Notes: generated by a model from the letters alone, not told the origin. A DNA stretch of 64,000 bases from an uncultured Acetobacteraceae bacterium (GCA_903895595.1 CAITUP010000091.1:124001-188000); one strand, 5' to 3'; positions 12,101 through 19,755 are shown, counted from the stretch's first letter. Numbers and translations are program-made.

Positions 12101-15100
12101 GCGCGGCGGTGTCGGCGATGGTCAGCATGTGGCCGCCATTGCTGAAACGGCCACCGAGCAGATCGAGAAGAGTGGCTTGGGCGGTGGCGATGGTGGCGTC
12201 GGCGGTGAGCGAAATGCTGCTGGCCAGCAGTTCCCCGGCCAAGTCGGCGGGGGCGATGCCGGAGGCGACCCGCACCAGGTTCGCGGCGGTGTCGGCGATG
12301 CTAAGACCGCTGCCCGTGAAGTGCGGCAGGGTGCTGAGCGTTTCCGCCTGATCGGCGGTCACCGTCGCCGGGGCGGCCAGGACGGTGCTGTCGATCGCGA
12401 TGGTGCCGCGGGTGAGCGTCAACAGATTCGCGGCGGTATCCGCGACGGTCAGCGACGCGCCGTTCTTGCTGAAGTTCGGTAGCGCGGCCAGCAGCGCCAG
12501 TTGCGCGACGCTGACGATGCCGTTGCCGGCCATGTCGATGGCGAAGGCCGTCGCGGCGGTGCCGGCGTCGAGCAATGTCAGCGGGACCGCGCCATCGACG
12601 ATGGTCAGATGGTGGGTGCCGGCGGTGAAGCCGGAAATCCCGTGCAGCCCGATGGCTTGGACCGCGTTGACCGTAGCATCGTTGTTCGGCGTCACCGAGG
12701 ACGCCGCCGCCAGCCCCGCCGCGTTGGCGGGGGCCAGCAGATTGGCGACGCTGTCGGACACGCTGTAGCCGGCCCCGGCGGAGAAGTGCGGCAATGTGGC
12801 GATGGCCTCGGCCATGCCGGCGGTCAGGGTCCAGGGCGCGCCCGTGGCGGTCAGCGTCGCCCCGCTCGCCAGCGCCAGCGCGCCGGTCGGCGCTGCCAGC
12901 AGCGCGGTGGGTGTGTCCGATACGGTCAGCACGTGCGCGCCGGTCGCGAATCCCGGCAGCGCGGCCAAGGCCTGCATCGACGAGGCCGAGACGGTCGCGT
13001 CCGCCGACAGCGTGGCGTGGCTCGCGCCTTGCGCGGCGAGCAGCGCCGAACCGGGGGAGGCGGCGGCGAACATCGCCTCCAGCAGCACCAGATTGGCGGC
13101 GGTATCCACGACCGCGATCGGGCCGGAGAACACGAGATTCGGCAGCTGGGTCAGGGCGACGAGCTGCGCCTCGGTCAGCGTGAAGCCGGCGGCGTTGAGG
13201 CCTGTCAGCGGCACAATTTGTTCCTGCGCCGCCAGCGCCAGGGCGCCGCTGGTCAGGGTCAGGAGACCGGCCGGCGTGTCGGCGACGGTCAGCGGATTGG
13301 CGTCGGCCGCGATCCCCGGCAGCGCGGCGAGCGCGTTGGCGGTGGTAGCACTGACGGTGACTGGGGCGAGCAGGCCGACGCTGCCGGCGATCGACAGGCC
13401 GGGCGCGACGCCCGACGCCAGCAGCCCGGCGGGCGTGTCGAGGACCGCCAGCACGTGGCCGCCCAGGCCGAAATTCGCCATATGCGCCAGCGTGTTGGCG
13501 ATGGCGGCGGATACCGTGGCGTCGGCGGACAGTACTGGCACGACATGGGTCGGCAGCGATCCGGTCGCGGCATTGGCGATCGTGGGCGCCAGGGCGGTCA
13601 AAGCGGCGGCGGTGTCGGTGACGGTGATGGCGTTGACGAAGCCGGCGACCGACAGGTTGCTCAGTCCAAGCAGGATGGAGAACTGGGCGGCGGAGATCGT
13701 GTAATCGGCGGCGTTGCCGCTGGTGCGGGCGACCAGCGCCTCGGTGCCGGCCAATGCCGCGACCGGCAGTCCCATCGCCGCGAGATGCGCGGGGGTATCG
13801 GCGACCGTCACCGCCTGGCCGTTGGCGGAGAAGCCGTGCAGCGCCAACAGCGCGCCGGCCTGAGCAACGGTGACCGTCGCGGGCTGCGACAATGCGACGG
13901 TGCTCGCCACCGTCTCGGCGGCGGCGGCGCCCGAGGCCAACAGGTTCGCGGCCGTATCGGACAGCCCGATCCGGTGCGTGCCGGCGGAGAAGCCGGTGAA
14001 GCCCAGCAGGGCTTGCAGGCCGGCGACGTTCAGCGTGGCGTCGGCCGTCAGTTGCACCTGGGCGTGCCACCCATTCAGCACGGATGCCGACAGGCCGGCC
14101 AACGCGGCGGCGGTGTCCTGCACCGTCAGCCCCATGCCGTTGGGGGAGAAGACCGATCCCAGGCCGATCAGAGTCGCCGTCTGGGCGGCGGTGACGACGG
14201 ACGACACCGACAACGTCACGCTGCCCGCCAACGCGATCCCGGCAGCGTTGGCCGTGCCGGCGATGTTGGCGCCATCATCGCTGACGGTCACGGTGTGGCC
14301 GTTCAGGCTGAAATTGACGAACCCGACCGCGGTCTTGATCGCCGCCAAAGCGGTCGCCCCGGCAGCCGTCACGGTTTCGGAATCCGTCACGCCCACCGCC
14401 GTCGCGTAAGTGCCGATCAACCCGGCATGCGGGATCATCGCCGCCATCGTGTCGCTGACGGTCAAGGTCGCGCCGCTCGCCAGCGAGAAATTGGGCAGGA
14501 TCGCCAGCGAGATCAGCTGCGCGACGGACGCCGTCGTGGCGCCCATCAACTGGGCGCTCGCCTGCACGATCGTGACGCCGAGGGTGCCGGCCGAACTCAA
14601 GTCGGCGAAATGCAAAGTGGGGTCGAGCAGTTGCGCCTTGGTGCCGGCGAACACCCCCGAGCTGACGGTGATGCCGGTGAATCCGCGGCCGAAAACCTGG
14701 GAAGCGAACGCGGTCAGATTGGCCCCGGTATCGGTGACCGACAGGCCGGAGGTGGCGCCGGTATAGGCCGAGGCCTGCACCGCCGACAGAACGGACCCGG
14801 TGAAGGTGCCGCCATCGGTCGCGGTCAGGGTCACCGGGCCATCGCCCTGCAGCGTCGCCAAAGCGGAGGCCGCGGCGGTCAGATGCTGGGCGGTGTCGGC
14901 GATATGCAGCGTGGTCGCCGAACCGGCTGGGATCAGTGTCAGGTGGGCGGACAGCGCCAGCAGCGCCTGCGCCTGCGCCGCGGTGTAGGTGCCGCCATCG
15001 ATCTGCGCGACCACGCGCGCCGTCCCGGTTGGCAGGCTGGACGCGGCCAGCAGATCGGCGACGGTATTCAGCACGACGATCGGCCCGGCCACGGCCAGTT

Positions 15101-16178
15101 CCGCGCCGGACATGGCGTTCAGCGCGACGAGCGAATCCTCGATTGTCAGCACCGCGCCGCCGGTGGGGACGAAGGAAGGTAAGGCCACCAGCGCTGCCAG
15201 TTGCGCGACGCTGACCGTGGCGCTGGACGTCAGATTGACCCCGACCGCCATCCCGGCGAGCGATTGCGGCAGCGCCAGCAGATTGGCGGCGATGTCGGCC
15301 AGGATGAACCCGCCGCCGGGGGCCACGGAGAAGTGCGGCAAGGACGACGCGGCCAGCAATGTGGCGGCGGAAATCGTCTCGAAATCCGCCATCGCGGCGC
15401 TGGCGCCAGGGAAGTTTTGCGCGAAGGTCGCGATGCCGCCGGCATGGGCCAGCAGCGTCGTCAGGCTGTCGCCGATCTGCAGGGCAACACCGGGCATCGC
15501 GGCGTAGCCCGCGAGAGTCGCGGCAATGGCGGAATCGGTCATCGCGGCGAACGGGCCGGTGACCGTCAACGTCGTACCGTTCGCGACCGCGAAGCTCGGC
15601 AGGTGGAACAGCGTCGCGGCAGTGGAAATATCGACGGAGGAATCGACCGACACGGTAAACGCCTTAAGCGCCGCCTTGGTTTCCTGCGGCGTTAAGGCCA
15701 GCAGATTGGCGGCGGAGTCCGCCAGGGTGACGATCTGGCCCGGCAGCACCGAAAACCCGGGCAAGGTCTCCAAAGAAATCAACTGCGCCAGCGTCAGGCT
15801 GGCACTGGCGGACAGAACGGCGCTGTTGGCATGCGACGCGAAAATCGTGCCGGCGACCGACAGCAGGCCCTCGGCGTGGTCGTAAAACGCATAAACAGTG
15901 CCCAGCGCGACGCCGGCGGCGAAGTCCGGGTCGGTCAGGTTGGCCGCCGTGTCGCGCACGATCAAACGGTTGCCGCCAGTGCTGAAACGGCTGCCCAGGC
16001 CGGCGAGCTGCGTGGCCGCGGCAGCCCAGATCGCGCCATTGCCGTTCATCGTGAACTGGCTGACCCGCGCCACCAGCGCCGTATTCGACAGCGCGGCGGC
16101 GATGTTGGCCGGCGTGTCGGCGATGATGATACCCGTGTCGCTGGAAGCACGCGCTTGTGCGATCGTCATGGTTGCCAT
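123..16178 (-). CDS. Giant repetitive surface/secreted protein (~5,351 aa), beta-strand-repeat type ('VSDTAAHIQADL' and 'VADTAANLL' repeats)
   Basis: Single uninterrupted ORF (track start 16328). Preferred start ATG at 16178 (MATMTIAQARASS) preceded by AAGGAAAA. Dense degenerate repeats throughout; no Sec signal at the N-terminus, so a C-terminal type I secretion signal is possible (inference). Confidence 0.85.
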   Translation of the reverse strand: MATMTIAQARASSDTGIIIADTPANIAAALSNTALVARVSQFTMNGNGAIWAAAATQLAGLGSRFSTGGNRLIVRDTAANLTDPDFAAGVALGTVYAFYDHAEGLLSVAGTIFASHANSAVLSASASLTLAQLISLETLPGFSVLPGQIVTLADSAANLLALTPQETKAALKAFTVSVDSSVDISTAATLFHLPSFAVANGTTLTVTGPFAAMTDSAIAATLAGYAAMPGVALQIGDSLTTLLAHAGGIATFAQNFPGASAAMADFETISAATLLAASSLPHFSVAPGGGFILADIAANLLALPQSLAGMAVGVNLTSSATVSVAQLAALVALPSFVPTGGAVLTIEDSLVALNAMSGAELAVAGPIVVLNTVADLLAASSLPTGTARVVAQIDGGTYTAAQAQALLALSAHLTLIPAGSATTLHIADTAQHLTAAASALATLQGDGPVTLTATDGGTFTGSVLSAVQASAYTGATSGLSVTDTGANLTAFASQVFGRGFTGITVSSGVFAGTKAQLLDPTLHFADLSSAGTLGVTIVQASAQLMGATTASVAQLISLAILPNFSLASGATLTVSDTMAAMIPHAGLIGTYATAVGVTDSETVTAAGATALAAIKTAVGFVNFSLNGHTVTVSDDGANIAGTANAAGIALAGSVTLSVSSVVTAAQTATLIGLGSVFSPNGMGLTVQDTAAALAGLSASVLNGWHAQVQLTADATLNVAGLQALLGFTGFSAGTHRIGLSDTAANLLASGAAAAETVASTVALSQPATVTVAQAGALLALHGFSANGQAVTVADTPAHLAAMGLPVAALAGTEALVARTSGNAADYTISAAQFSILLGLSNLSVAGFVNAITVTDTAAALTALAPTIANAATGSLPTHVVPVLSADATVSAAIANTLAHMANFGLGGHVLAVLDTPAGLLASGVAPGLSIAGSVGLLAPVTVSATTANALAALPGIAADANPLTVADTPAGLLTLTSGALALAAQEQIVPLTGLNAAGFTLTEAQLVALTQLPNLVFSGPIAVVDTAANLVLLEAMFAAASPGSALLAAQGASHATLSADATVSASSMQALAALPGFATGAHVLTVSDTPTALLAAPTGALALASGATLTATGAPWTLTAGMAEAIATLPHFSAGAGYSVSDSVANLLAPANAAGLAAASSVTPNNDATVNAVQAIGLHGISGFTAGTHHLTIVDGAVPLTLLDAGTAATAFAIDMAGNGIVSVAQLALLAALPNFSKNGASLTVADTAANLLTLTRGTIAIDSTVLAAPATVTADQAETLSTLPHFTGSGLSIADTAANLVRVASGIAPADLAGELLASSISLTADATIATAQATLLDLLGGRFSNGGHMLTIADTAAHLAAGGNWSSIASQITGYALTSAATVSAATAETLASLPNFSAGPGMTVSDSVANLLAPANAAGLAVATAVTIDANVTVAAWQATALHTIAGFTAGTHTITIADSAKALATLDAGTAALAIAIDLADDSVVSVARLQALQALPNFSTDGHVLTVSDTAANLLTLVSGGISPATAAILRANATLTADQAESLTTLPGFGTGTAHIAISDSVANLLHVTGSGPLPDDWAGELVATTIALTGDATVTAAQAEELSALGGRLILGGHTLTVSDTAANLLNPADTAGLALAAAVTLSGNATISAAQATALSGIAGFAKGANIVTVSDTAASLALPANAAGIALADRVQLSVAASLSVAAAESLIGLINFQTNGTAALAIADSLTHLLRLGSASLPHNNAILQATAIGLSEDATATVAQMNTLALLPEFAHFVLNGHALTVMDSGRHLAAYTVNAGAVPTEIDLIGDATLTAAQANHLAAIGALMGDNVLTVADTPANLLSGGNAAGIALASVLTLSGDATASASQATLLFGNPDFNTGGHVLTIEGTAASLLGLSSDIDAKTGTLALVASETVDVATLLGLTELGTRFSLHGHTLTVADTAEHLATLNTLETRLASGEVLNASATVNAATAEALAALPNFSRTGGATLTIVDTVANLSALSGAAQAIATGETLSPGASVTLTVAQAQGLAALNAFSNTGATIVVSDTFAHLNTGGWQSVATSYDVTDSVAHIVANASAPLLTNAASVVLAGDSVIDTTTVDTLAGIANFTRGTAALVVADSPDAIADHATAILTVASAARIISSSSLTAAQAEELVPLANASELTFSGSNHLVVADTFAHLSDAANAGGVALASVIDVTDTAANLVTAAAHDWGSVAPFYILTAGRSVTGAEATLLAGLGSHYNNSGFTLTMADTAANVVANGAALTSLAIEAAVTDSIANIDANVAGLLSLGAHLASVTPTDTGAVSADAAAGLHTLVAVLAGSPVNVSDTAAHVVADSGNLLALGAHLGTITLTDTSPVAVAVATGLLPLVADLAGGTSIDVSDTGAAIAAQASGLAALGSDLGTVALSDGTATDAATAAALVPIQAHLGGGVQLSITDTAAHIDTASAGLATMLGHSRISGIVAANETVAHVLAHGSALVSLGATATISDTAAHVNAALDGLEAIHAVVTSIALTDGTTPTIAVSVAQLGSDHAVLTAITSPYHLTVRDTAAHIQADLTAGSSVILGDLADLTGIVVSDSGTVALTEAHIRAAGVDDGAGSAMALFSGGTLVVTGVAAADAGIVAGLGVPPASMTIADTAANIQADLTSGSSELVAERALISSITATGGGAISLTEAQATAAHVDDGAGSVFAKLTGATLTVTGVPVADIATVAALPVAPTAIAVSDTAAHVQADLIAGGSRIIGHQSAVASIDVNDSGTIAFTVAQIEAAGVETALAKTTGETLVVTGAAVSDLSTIAGLAVVPSSIAVTDTAAHIQADLASGSSAILAERSLISGITVNPAGTVTLTQAQVLTAGVDDGAGSALALMTGETLVVTHVDVAHIATVLGLGVPPASIAVSDTAAHIQADLGSGSSVLVGNIGSVTGITVNDSGTISLTVAQIEAAGVDDGAGSVLAETTGGTIVVTGAAVSDIATLAGLGVVPHAIDLSDSAADVDADLTSGASDILAHIATIGAIALTDAGTPALGLTLAQLAASHAALALIDTPYSLAISDTAAHLQADLTSGSSALLAHRTGISSIAVSDAGNIALTQTQVLAAHMDDGAGSVFSVLSGGGLIVTGVTVAETGTVVGLPFAPTHIALSDTAAHIQADLIAGTSAILTNLATIAGIAVSDAGTIHLTEAQIEAAGVDDGAGSALSLLTGGTIDVTGVPVADIATVLALGVPPDTIHVSDTAADLQADLTGGSSELLAHRSVIAGIVVSDSGTITLTVAQAEAAHVDSGAGSILSKMTGETLAVTGMAVSDIATLEALSVPPSRLAISDTAAHIQADLASGASKLVANVGTISGIAVSDSGTVTLTQTQALAAHVDDGAGSVFALLSGGDLVVTHVTTAEIGTILALPFAPTTIAVSDTAAHIQADLAGGSSAILANLADIAGIAVSPAGTIVLTEAQLQAAGVDDGAGSAFAKMTGETLAVTGVPIADIGTMLALGVPPDSIAVSDTAANIEADLTGGSSVLVAQRSAISAIAANDSGTITLTVAQIEAAHVDDGAGSVFAKMTGETLHVTGALVSDIGTLGALSVAPTGLSISDTAAHIQADLTSGSSQLAANLSLIGAITVSDAGTITLTATQLLAAHVDDGPASVLALTSGGSLAVTHVTAAQLPTIGALTVAPDSFAVADTAAHLQADLVSGSPHILAYLGAISAIAVSPAGTITLTEAQVLGASVDDFGGSALAKMTGLTLHVTGVAVADIGTILALGVPPSSIAVSDTAAHIQADLTGGSSAILANLSSIGGIAVSFGGAIELTIGQAETSHIDDGAGSVFSKLSGGTLTVTGVAVSDIDTVATLPVAPTTIYLSDTAAHIQADLASGSSHIVTHLSLIGGIAVSDSGTITLTETQLRAIHIDDAGGSALAQMTGETLAVTHVLAADVAIVAALDVPPTEIGIIDTAAHIQADLTSGSSGILANLSAITGIAVSPAGTITLTAAQAAIAGMDDGAGSALALMTGATLHVTGVTAALLPSIAGLFVTPASIAMSDTAAHIQADLAAGGASAILANLGLIGGIAVSPAGTITLTDAQVQFAGVDDGAGSALSLMTGETLVVTGVPVADIATIMGLGVVPAHITVVDSEANLIADLTGGSSVIAANASAITGVTPTDATLAVADATDLYNALLGVATLNESGLTITGTAADLLTAHTGVPAMLTAAHAVTMTGNPTGLTAAQATTLSSILGGHLGGGQTLGVSDTAAHLLDSANAAGIALATTVQLSVGILSSASYVTLLADLHGFTAGAAIVVADTVAHLLDPANADGLAAASTVEVASDVTVTAAQLTSLSGIANFADGGHAITVADTAAAIAALGQPALGFSSLAAVTDTSANVQAALNNLQSVVTGHSHALSIALSDGVAHTPSITVTAATYGADAATIDTITTAGAVRVIGTAAQLAALSSSLAADTVVGEVDVTDSAANILSNLTALNGIGAKFSSATITDATLNASYVSSLLTIPNLHASSLTIADTGAQLAATIQSGGASALTFLNAHTVQLTANSVVTASQALSLESLTALQKGSYTLVAWDTASHLTDSIDGYLAAVSAGIIDGVYLKTVGGTATVSASTAAALFSIPRFSKNNPDSSTNTLTVQDTAAHLESAFAALNAHKTAVSGIVVSASTTVTDAVYGDLLTLGATASFGASLTVRDTAANIIANAPSQVSGSPSLTPTTWSLSGSATVTIAGAAFLGGLTGFSPGASTLTIGANGTATVTQANQLGSLGATLHLGGHTVGVAGSVATVSGLSGAAKPIVVTAITDTFANIATLTIASGLLTGTLTITDSASPTVAQANAFLALLLAGGNGGIPIANVSFGGHTEAITDTLANIQTMTGSAGWTSNAAVHADFTLVAADTVAHLIDPANTAALEALAGTTLSSNQTTTAANAESLVNLSSSIHFSLGGHTVTIQDTAANILNPSNADGEAIATAWNLSGNDTVAAADAETLLTSAKFSVNGHTLTISDSSDNLLDGVLSGDISGFSGVSHVHVQLAGAETLDAQTAAALVALPGFTNNGDLSIQDSSDYLLNAANHTAEVDATSVTLVGDETVSVATAVALAAVPNFTLGSATLHLATNDYANAAAVTALADFGSGFDANGHTITLTQDALSLTPTEYAAVQSDNIVLNGHALSALATGIGVTSGGGTVHVSGNGVDGATLNVYASSGASLSQTAGVSAAFTADAAEGSIGNGVVVTETVGASAATSESAPIIALEQTVLTDAATADSATFAGSGSVQVGVGQYVNLYTTANAPVAPANPVLVYDATAHTLSLDITGHAPLVLVTLGSATHPASLDPSEIVVKHFT
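3744..8463 (-). repeat. Intragenic tandem array of 18 units, mostly exactly 267 bp (89 aa)
   Basis: IQADL anchor codons at 3744, 4014, 4281, 4548, 4815, 5082, 5349, 5616, 5883, 6150, 6417, 6684, 6951, 7140, 7407, 7674, 7929, 8196, 8463: 15 of 18 intervals are 267 bp; the others are 270, 189 and 255, all multiples of 3. Confidence 0.93.
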
Positions 16179-16340
16179 GGTGCGGTTTTCCTTGCCTGGC
16201 CTGAGAAACTTGGCTCCGGCCCCCGAGGGGTTGCTCGCCGGTCGACAGGAAGTGTGGCAGCCAAAGGTTGACGAAAGGTTTACGCGGAACCCGAAAATGG
16301 CCTTTTTTTCGCTTATTTTCGTGAACAAAAAAGGAACTTC

Positions 16341-16356
16341 TTAACGAATGGTTAAC
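16341..16356. promoter_or_regulatory. Putative CtrA binding site (TTAA-N7-TTAAC) in a divergent promoter region
   Basis: ttaacgaatggttaac matches the full CtrA consensus; located between divergent genes starting at 16178 (-) and 16419 (+) in a locally AT-rich stretch. Confidence 0.55.
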
Positions 16357-16418
16357 AGCCCGCCGATGCCCGGACGGGTGGGGTATGACGCGCGCGGACG
16401 CTGGGCTATAGCGACCGC

Positions 16419-18341
16419 ATGCCCGCGGCACGCTCGCTGATTCGTATTGCCGTCAACGTCGCTCTGGATGCGCTCCTGGCGGCTATCGCGGTTCCAGTGG
16501 CGCGGTGGATCGCGGATCCGGCCGGCCACGCCTTCGCGCCGTTCTGGCTGATTCCGGCTGGGGCGGCGGCGCTTTTGCTCGCCGGTTTGCCATTCCGCCT
16601 GTCCCGCCAGTACTGGCGCTTCGCCGGCATCGAAGATCTTCTCACGGTCGCCGCCAGCAGCGCGGCCGGCTCGGTGTTGTTCGCCGCGATCACGATGGCC
16701 GGCGGCGCGGTGTCCGCCAACCCGGCCTTCCCCGTCGTCCACGCCTTCACACTGCTGGTGTTTCTCGGCGCCCCCCGCGTGTTCTACCGCCGCATGCGGC
16801 TGCGTGCCGCAGGGCATCCCCCGGAAGCCGACGCGGCCTCTATTCTTCTGGTAGGCGAAGGCGAGGACGCCGATCTGTTCCTGCGCGCCATGGCCCAGGA
16901 CCGCCGTCGCGCCTTTCAGGTGGAGGGGCTGCTGGCCCCGACCGCCCGCCTGACCGGACGGCGCATCCAGGGGTTCCCGATCCTGGGCTCCGTCGCCGAT
17001 GCCGGGGCGGTGCTGGAACAGTTGCGCGGCGAGGGACGGATGCCGGACATGCTGGTTATCGCATCCCCCGATCCGACGGGCGCACTGCTGACCGCCGTGC
17101 TGGCGGAGGCCGACCGCTTCGGGCTGCGGGTGCGACGGGCACCGCGGCCGACGGCGCTGGACAGCAACACCGGGGCGGACAAGGACCAGCGGCTGGAATT
17201 GAAGCCGGTCGCCATCGAGGATCTGCTGAACCGCGCCCAGGTACCGTTGGACCGCGACGGCATGGCGCGGCTGATCCAGGGTCGGCGCGTTATCGTCACC
17301 GGGGCCGGCGGCACGATCGGCAGCGAGCTGGCGCGTCAGGTCGCGGCGTTCGGACCGGCGTCTCTCGTGCTGATCGACAATGGCGAATTCGCGCTGTGGC
17401 AGATCGACCTGGAACTGGCGGAGACGCATCCCGGTGTGGCTCGCCGCACCCTGATCGCCGACATCCGCGACGAAGCCCGGATTCGCGCGGTGTTCGAGGA
17501 TGTGCGGCCGGAGCTGCTGTTCCACGCCGCCGCGCTGAAGCACGTGCCGATGGTGGAGGCGAACCCGCTCGAAGGCTTGCTCACCAACGCCGCCGGCACC
17601 CGCCACGTCGCCGACGCAGCGCGCGCGGTTGGGACTTTGGCGATGGTGCTGATCTCCACCGACAAAGCCGTAAACCCCACCAGCGTCATGGGCGCGTCGA
17701 AGCGGGTGGCGGAAATGTACTGCCAGGGGCTGGATATTCAGGCGCGGCAGACCGGCTCCGGCATGCGTTGCATCACCGTGCGGTTTGGCAACGTGCTCGG
17801 CTCCACCGGGTCGGTCGTGCCTTTGTTCCAGCGCCAGTTGGCGCGGGGCGGGCCGCTGACCGTGACCCACCCGGACATGCAGCGTTATTTCATGACGGTG
17901 CGCGAGGCCGTCGGTCTGGTCCTGCAGGCCAGCGTGCTGCGGGTGGGCGGCGCGGAACTGCCTTTGTCCAACGATGGCGGCATTTTCGTCCTCGACATGG
18001 GCGAACCGGTGAAGATCGTCGATCTCGCGCGCCAGATGATCCGACTGGCCGGGCTGCGGCCGGAGGAAGACGTGGAGATACGCTTCACCGGCCTGCGCCC
18101 CGGCGAGAAATTGTTCGAGGAACTGTTCCACGGCAAGGAACCGCCGGTTCCCACGGGGTATCAGGGCTTGTTGATGGCGTCGCCGCGGACCGCCGATCCG
18201 GCGATTGTCGGGCGTTCTTTGGATGAGATCGCCTCGGCCTGCCGAGCGGGGCAGCCTCGGTTGGCTTTGGCGTTGCTGGGGCGGCTGATACCGGAGTTCG
18301 AACATAACGCGGATGGTTCGTCCGGCGAGGTTCGGGCGTGA
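16419..18341 (+). CDS. Polysaccharide biosynthesis protein, CapD/FlaA1/PglF-type nucleoside-diphosphate-sugar dehydratase/epimerase, membrane anchored
   Basis: N-terminal hydrophobic segments, Rossmann motif VIVTGAGGTIGSELARQ, HAAALKHVPMVE, STDKAVNPTSVMGASKR. Confidence 0.9.
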   Translation: MPAARSLIRIAVNVALDALLAAIAVPVARWIADPAGHAFAPFWLIPAGAAALLLAGLPFRLSRQYWRFAGIEDLLTVAASSAAGSVLFAAITMAGGAVSANPAFPVVHAFTLLVFLGAPRVFYRRMRLRAAGHPPEADAASILLVGEGEDADLFLRAMAQDRRRAFQVEGLLAPTARLTGRRIQGFPILGSVADAGAVLEQLRGEGRMPDMLVIASPDPTGALLTAVLAEADRFGLRVRRAPRPTALDSNTGADKDQRLELKPVAIEDLLNRAQVPLDRDGMARLIQGRRVIVTGAGGTIGSELARQVAAFGPASLVLIDNGEFALWQIDLELAETHPGVARRTLIADIRDEARIRAVFEDVRPELLFHAAALKHVPMVEANPLEGLLTNAAGTRHVADAARAVGTLAMVLISTDKAVNPTSVMGASKRVAEMYCQGLDIQARQTGSGMRCITVRFGNVLGSTGSVVPLFQRQLARGGPLTVTHPDMQRYFMTVREAVGLVLQASVLRVGGAELPLSNDGGIFVLDMGEPVKIVDLARQMIRLAGLRPEEDVEIRFTGLRPGEKLFEELFHGKEPPVPTGYQGLLMASPRTADPAIVGRSLDEIASACRAGQPRLALALLGRLIPEFEHNADGSSGEVRA

Positions 18342-18354
18342 TTTTTTCACCCGC

Positions 18355-18432
18355 CCCGTCATGGTCGGGCATGACCCGTCCACCTTTATCCCATTGGCCT
18401 GACGTGGCCGGGTCAAGCCCGGCCATGACGGC
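18355..18432. repeat. Bipartite REP/BIME-like palindromic element (copy b)
   Basis: CCCGTCATGGTCGGGCATGACCCGTCCACCTTTATCCCATTGGCCTGACGTGGCCGGGTCAAGCCCGGCCATGACGG; same family recurs throughout the window. Confidence 0.85.
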
Positions 18433-18453
18433 GTATTGTCCCACGAGGTCCCC

Positions 18454-19590
18454 ATGACCGCCACACCGATTCCGTTCCTCGACCTCAAGGCCCAGCAGGC
18501 ACGCATCGCCGCGGACCTGCGCCGCCGGCTGGACGCGGTGCTGGAGCATTGCCAGTTCGTCATGGGCCCGGAGGTCGCGGAGCTTGAAGCGACACTCGCG
18601 AAGTTCTGTGGCGCGAAGCACTGCGTCGCGGTCAGCTCCGGCACCGACGCGCTACAGATCGCGCTGATGGCCGAGGGCGTGGGGCGCGGCGATGCCGTGT
18701 TCCTGCCGGCCTTTACCTATACCGCCACGGCGGAGGTGCCGTTGGTGCTCGGCGCCACGCCGGTGTTCGTGGATGTCGATCCCCGGACCTTCCAGATCGA
18801 TCCGGCACATCTGGAACAGCGCATCGCCGAGGTGCGGGCTGCTGGGTTGTTGAAGCCTCGGGTACTGATCGGGGTCGACCTGTTCGGCCAACCCGCCGAT
18901 TGGCCGGCCTTGTCGGCGATCGCGGCGCGCGAGGGCTTGTTCACGCTCGACGACCTCGCCCAAAGCTTCGGCGGGTCGCTGCACGGCAAGATGCTGGGGT
19001 CGCAGGCGGATGCGACGGCGACGAGCTTCTTTCCGTCCAAACCCCTGGGCGCCTACGGCGACGGCGGCGCGATGTTCACCGAAAGCGACGAACGCGCGGC
19101 CCTGTTCCGCAGCCTGCGCACGCACGGCGAAGGGCCGACCCGCTACGAGGTGCTGCGTACCGGCATGAACGGGCGTTTGGATTCCATGCAGGCGGCGGTG
19201 CTGCTGTCCAAGCTGACCGTATTCCCCGAGGAACTGGCCGCTCGTGAAAAGATCGCGCGGTATTATGATTCGCGGCTTGGCAATGCGGTGACGATCCCGG
19301 CGCGCGTGCCGGACAGCACCAGCGCCTGGGCGATCTACGCGGTGCTGCTGAAAGACGGCGCGACGCGGGACGCGGTGCAGGCGGCGCTGCGGGCCGATGG
19401 GGTGCCGACGGCGATTTATTATCCGCGGCCGCTGCATCTACAGCCGGCGTACCGGGATGCGCACGATGGGGCACCGCTGCCGGTGTCGGAAGATTTGGCG
19501 ACGCGGATCATGGCGCTGCCGATCCATCCCGATCTGGACGATGCGGCGGTGGAGCGGATTTGCGATGCGGTGATCCGGGCGGTTGGTTAG
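18454..19590 (+). CDS. DegT/DnrJ/EryC1/StrS family aminotransferase (nucleotide-sugar aminotransferase)
   Basis: IPFLDLKAQQ start, SSGTDALQIALMA, FFPSKPLGAYGDGGAMFT (PLP-lysine region), GMNGRLDSMQAA. ATG at 18454 preceded by GAGG; track uses an upstream TTG at 18436. Confidence 0.9.
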   Translation: MTATPIPFLDLKAQQARIAADLRRRLDAVLEHCQFVMGPEVAELEATLAKFCGAKHCVAVSSGTDALQIALMAEGVGRGDAVFLPAFTYTATAEVPLVLGATPVFVDVDPRTFQIDPAHLEQRIAEVRAAGLLKPRVLIGVDLFGQPADWPALSAIAAREGLFTLDDLAQSFGGSLHGKMLGSQADATATSFFPSKPLGAYGDGGAMFTESDERAALFRSLRTHGEGPTRYEVLRTGMNGRLDSMQAAVLLSKLTVFPEELAAREKIARYYDSRLGNAVTIPARVPDSTSAWAIYAVLLKDGATRDAVQAALRADGVPTAIYYPRPLHLQPAYRDAHDGAPLPVSEDLATRIMALPIHPDLDDAAVERICDAVIRAVG

Positions 19591-19643
19591 GGCCTTCCTC
19601 GCGTTCGATATGCATGTTTTTCCAACGGTACCACGCCGGCCGG

Positions 19644-19755
19644 CGTTGGTCGGGTTAAGCCCGACCATGACGGGCAGCAGTTCTCATTTTGCAATTTTGT
19701 TCCGCATACCCGTCATGGTCGGGCTTGACCCGACCAACTCAGGCCAATGGGGTAC
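19644..19755. repeat. REP-like palindromes (copies c and d)
   Basis: ttggtcgggttaagcccgaccatgacggg (~19646) and cccgtcatggtcgggcttgacccgaccaactcaggccaatggg (~19709). Confidence 0.75.
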
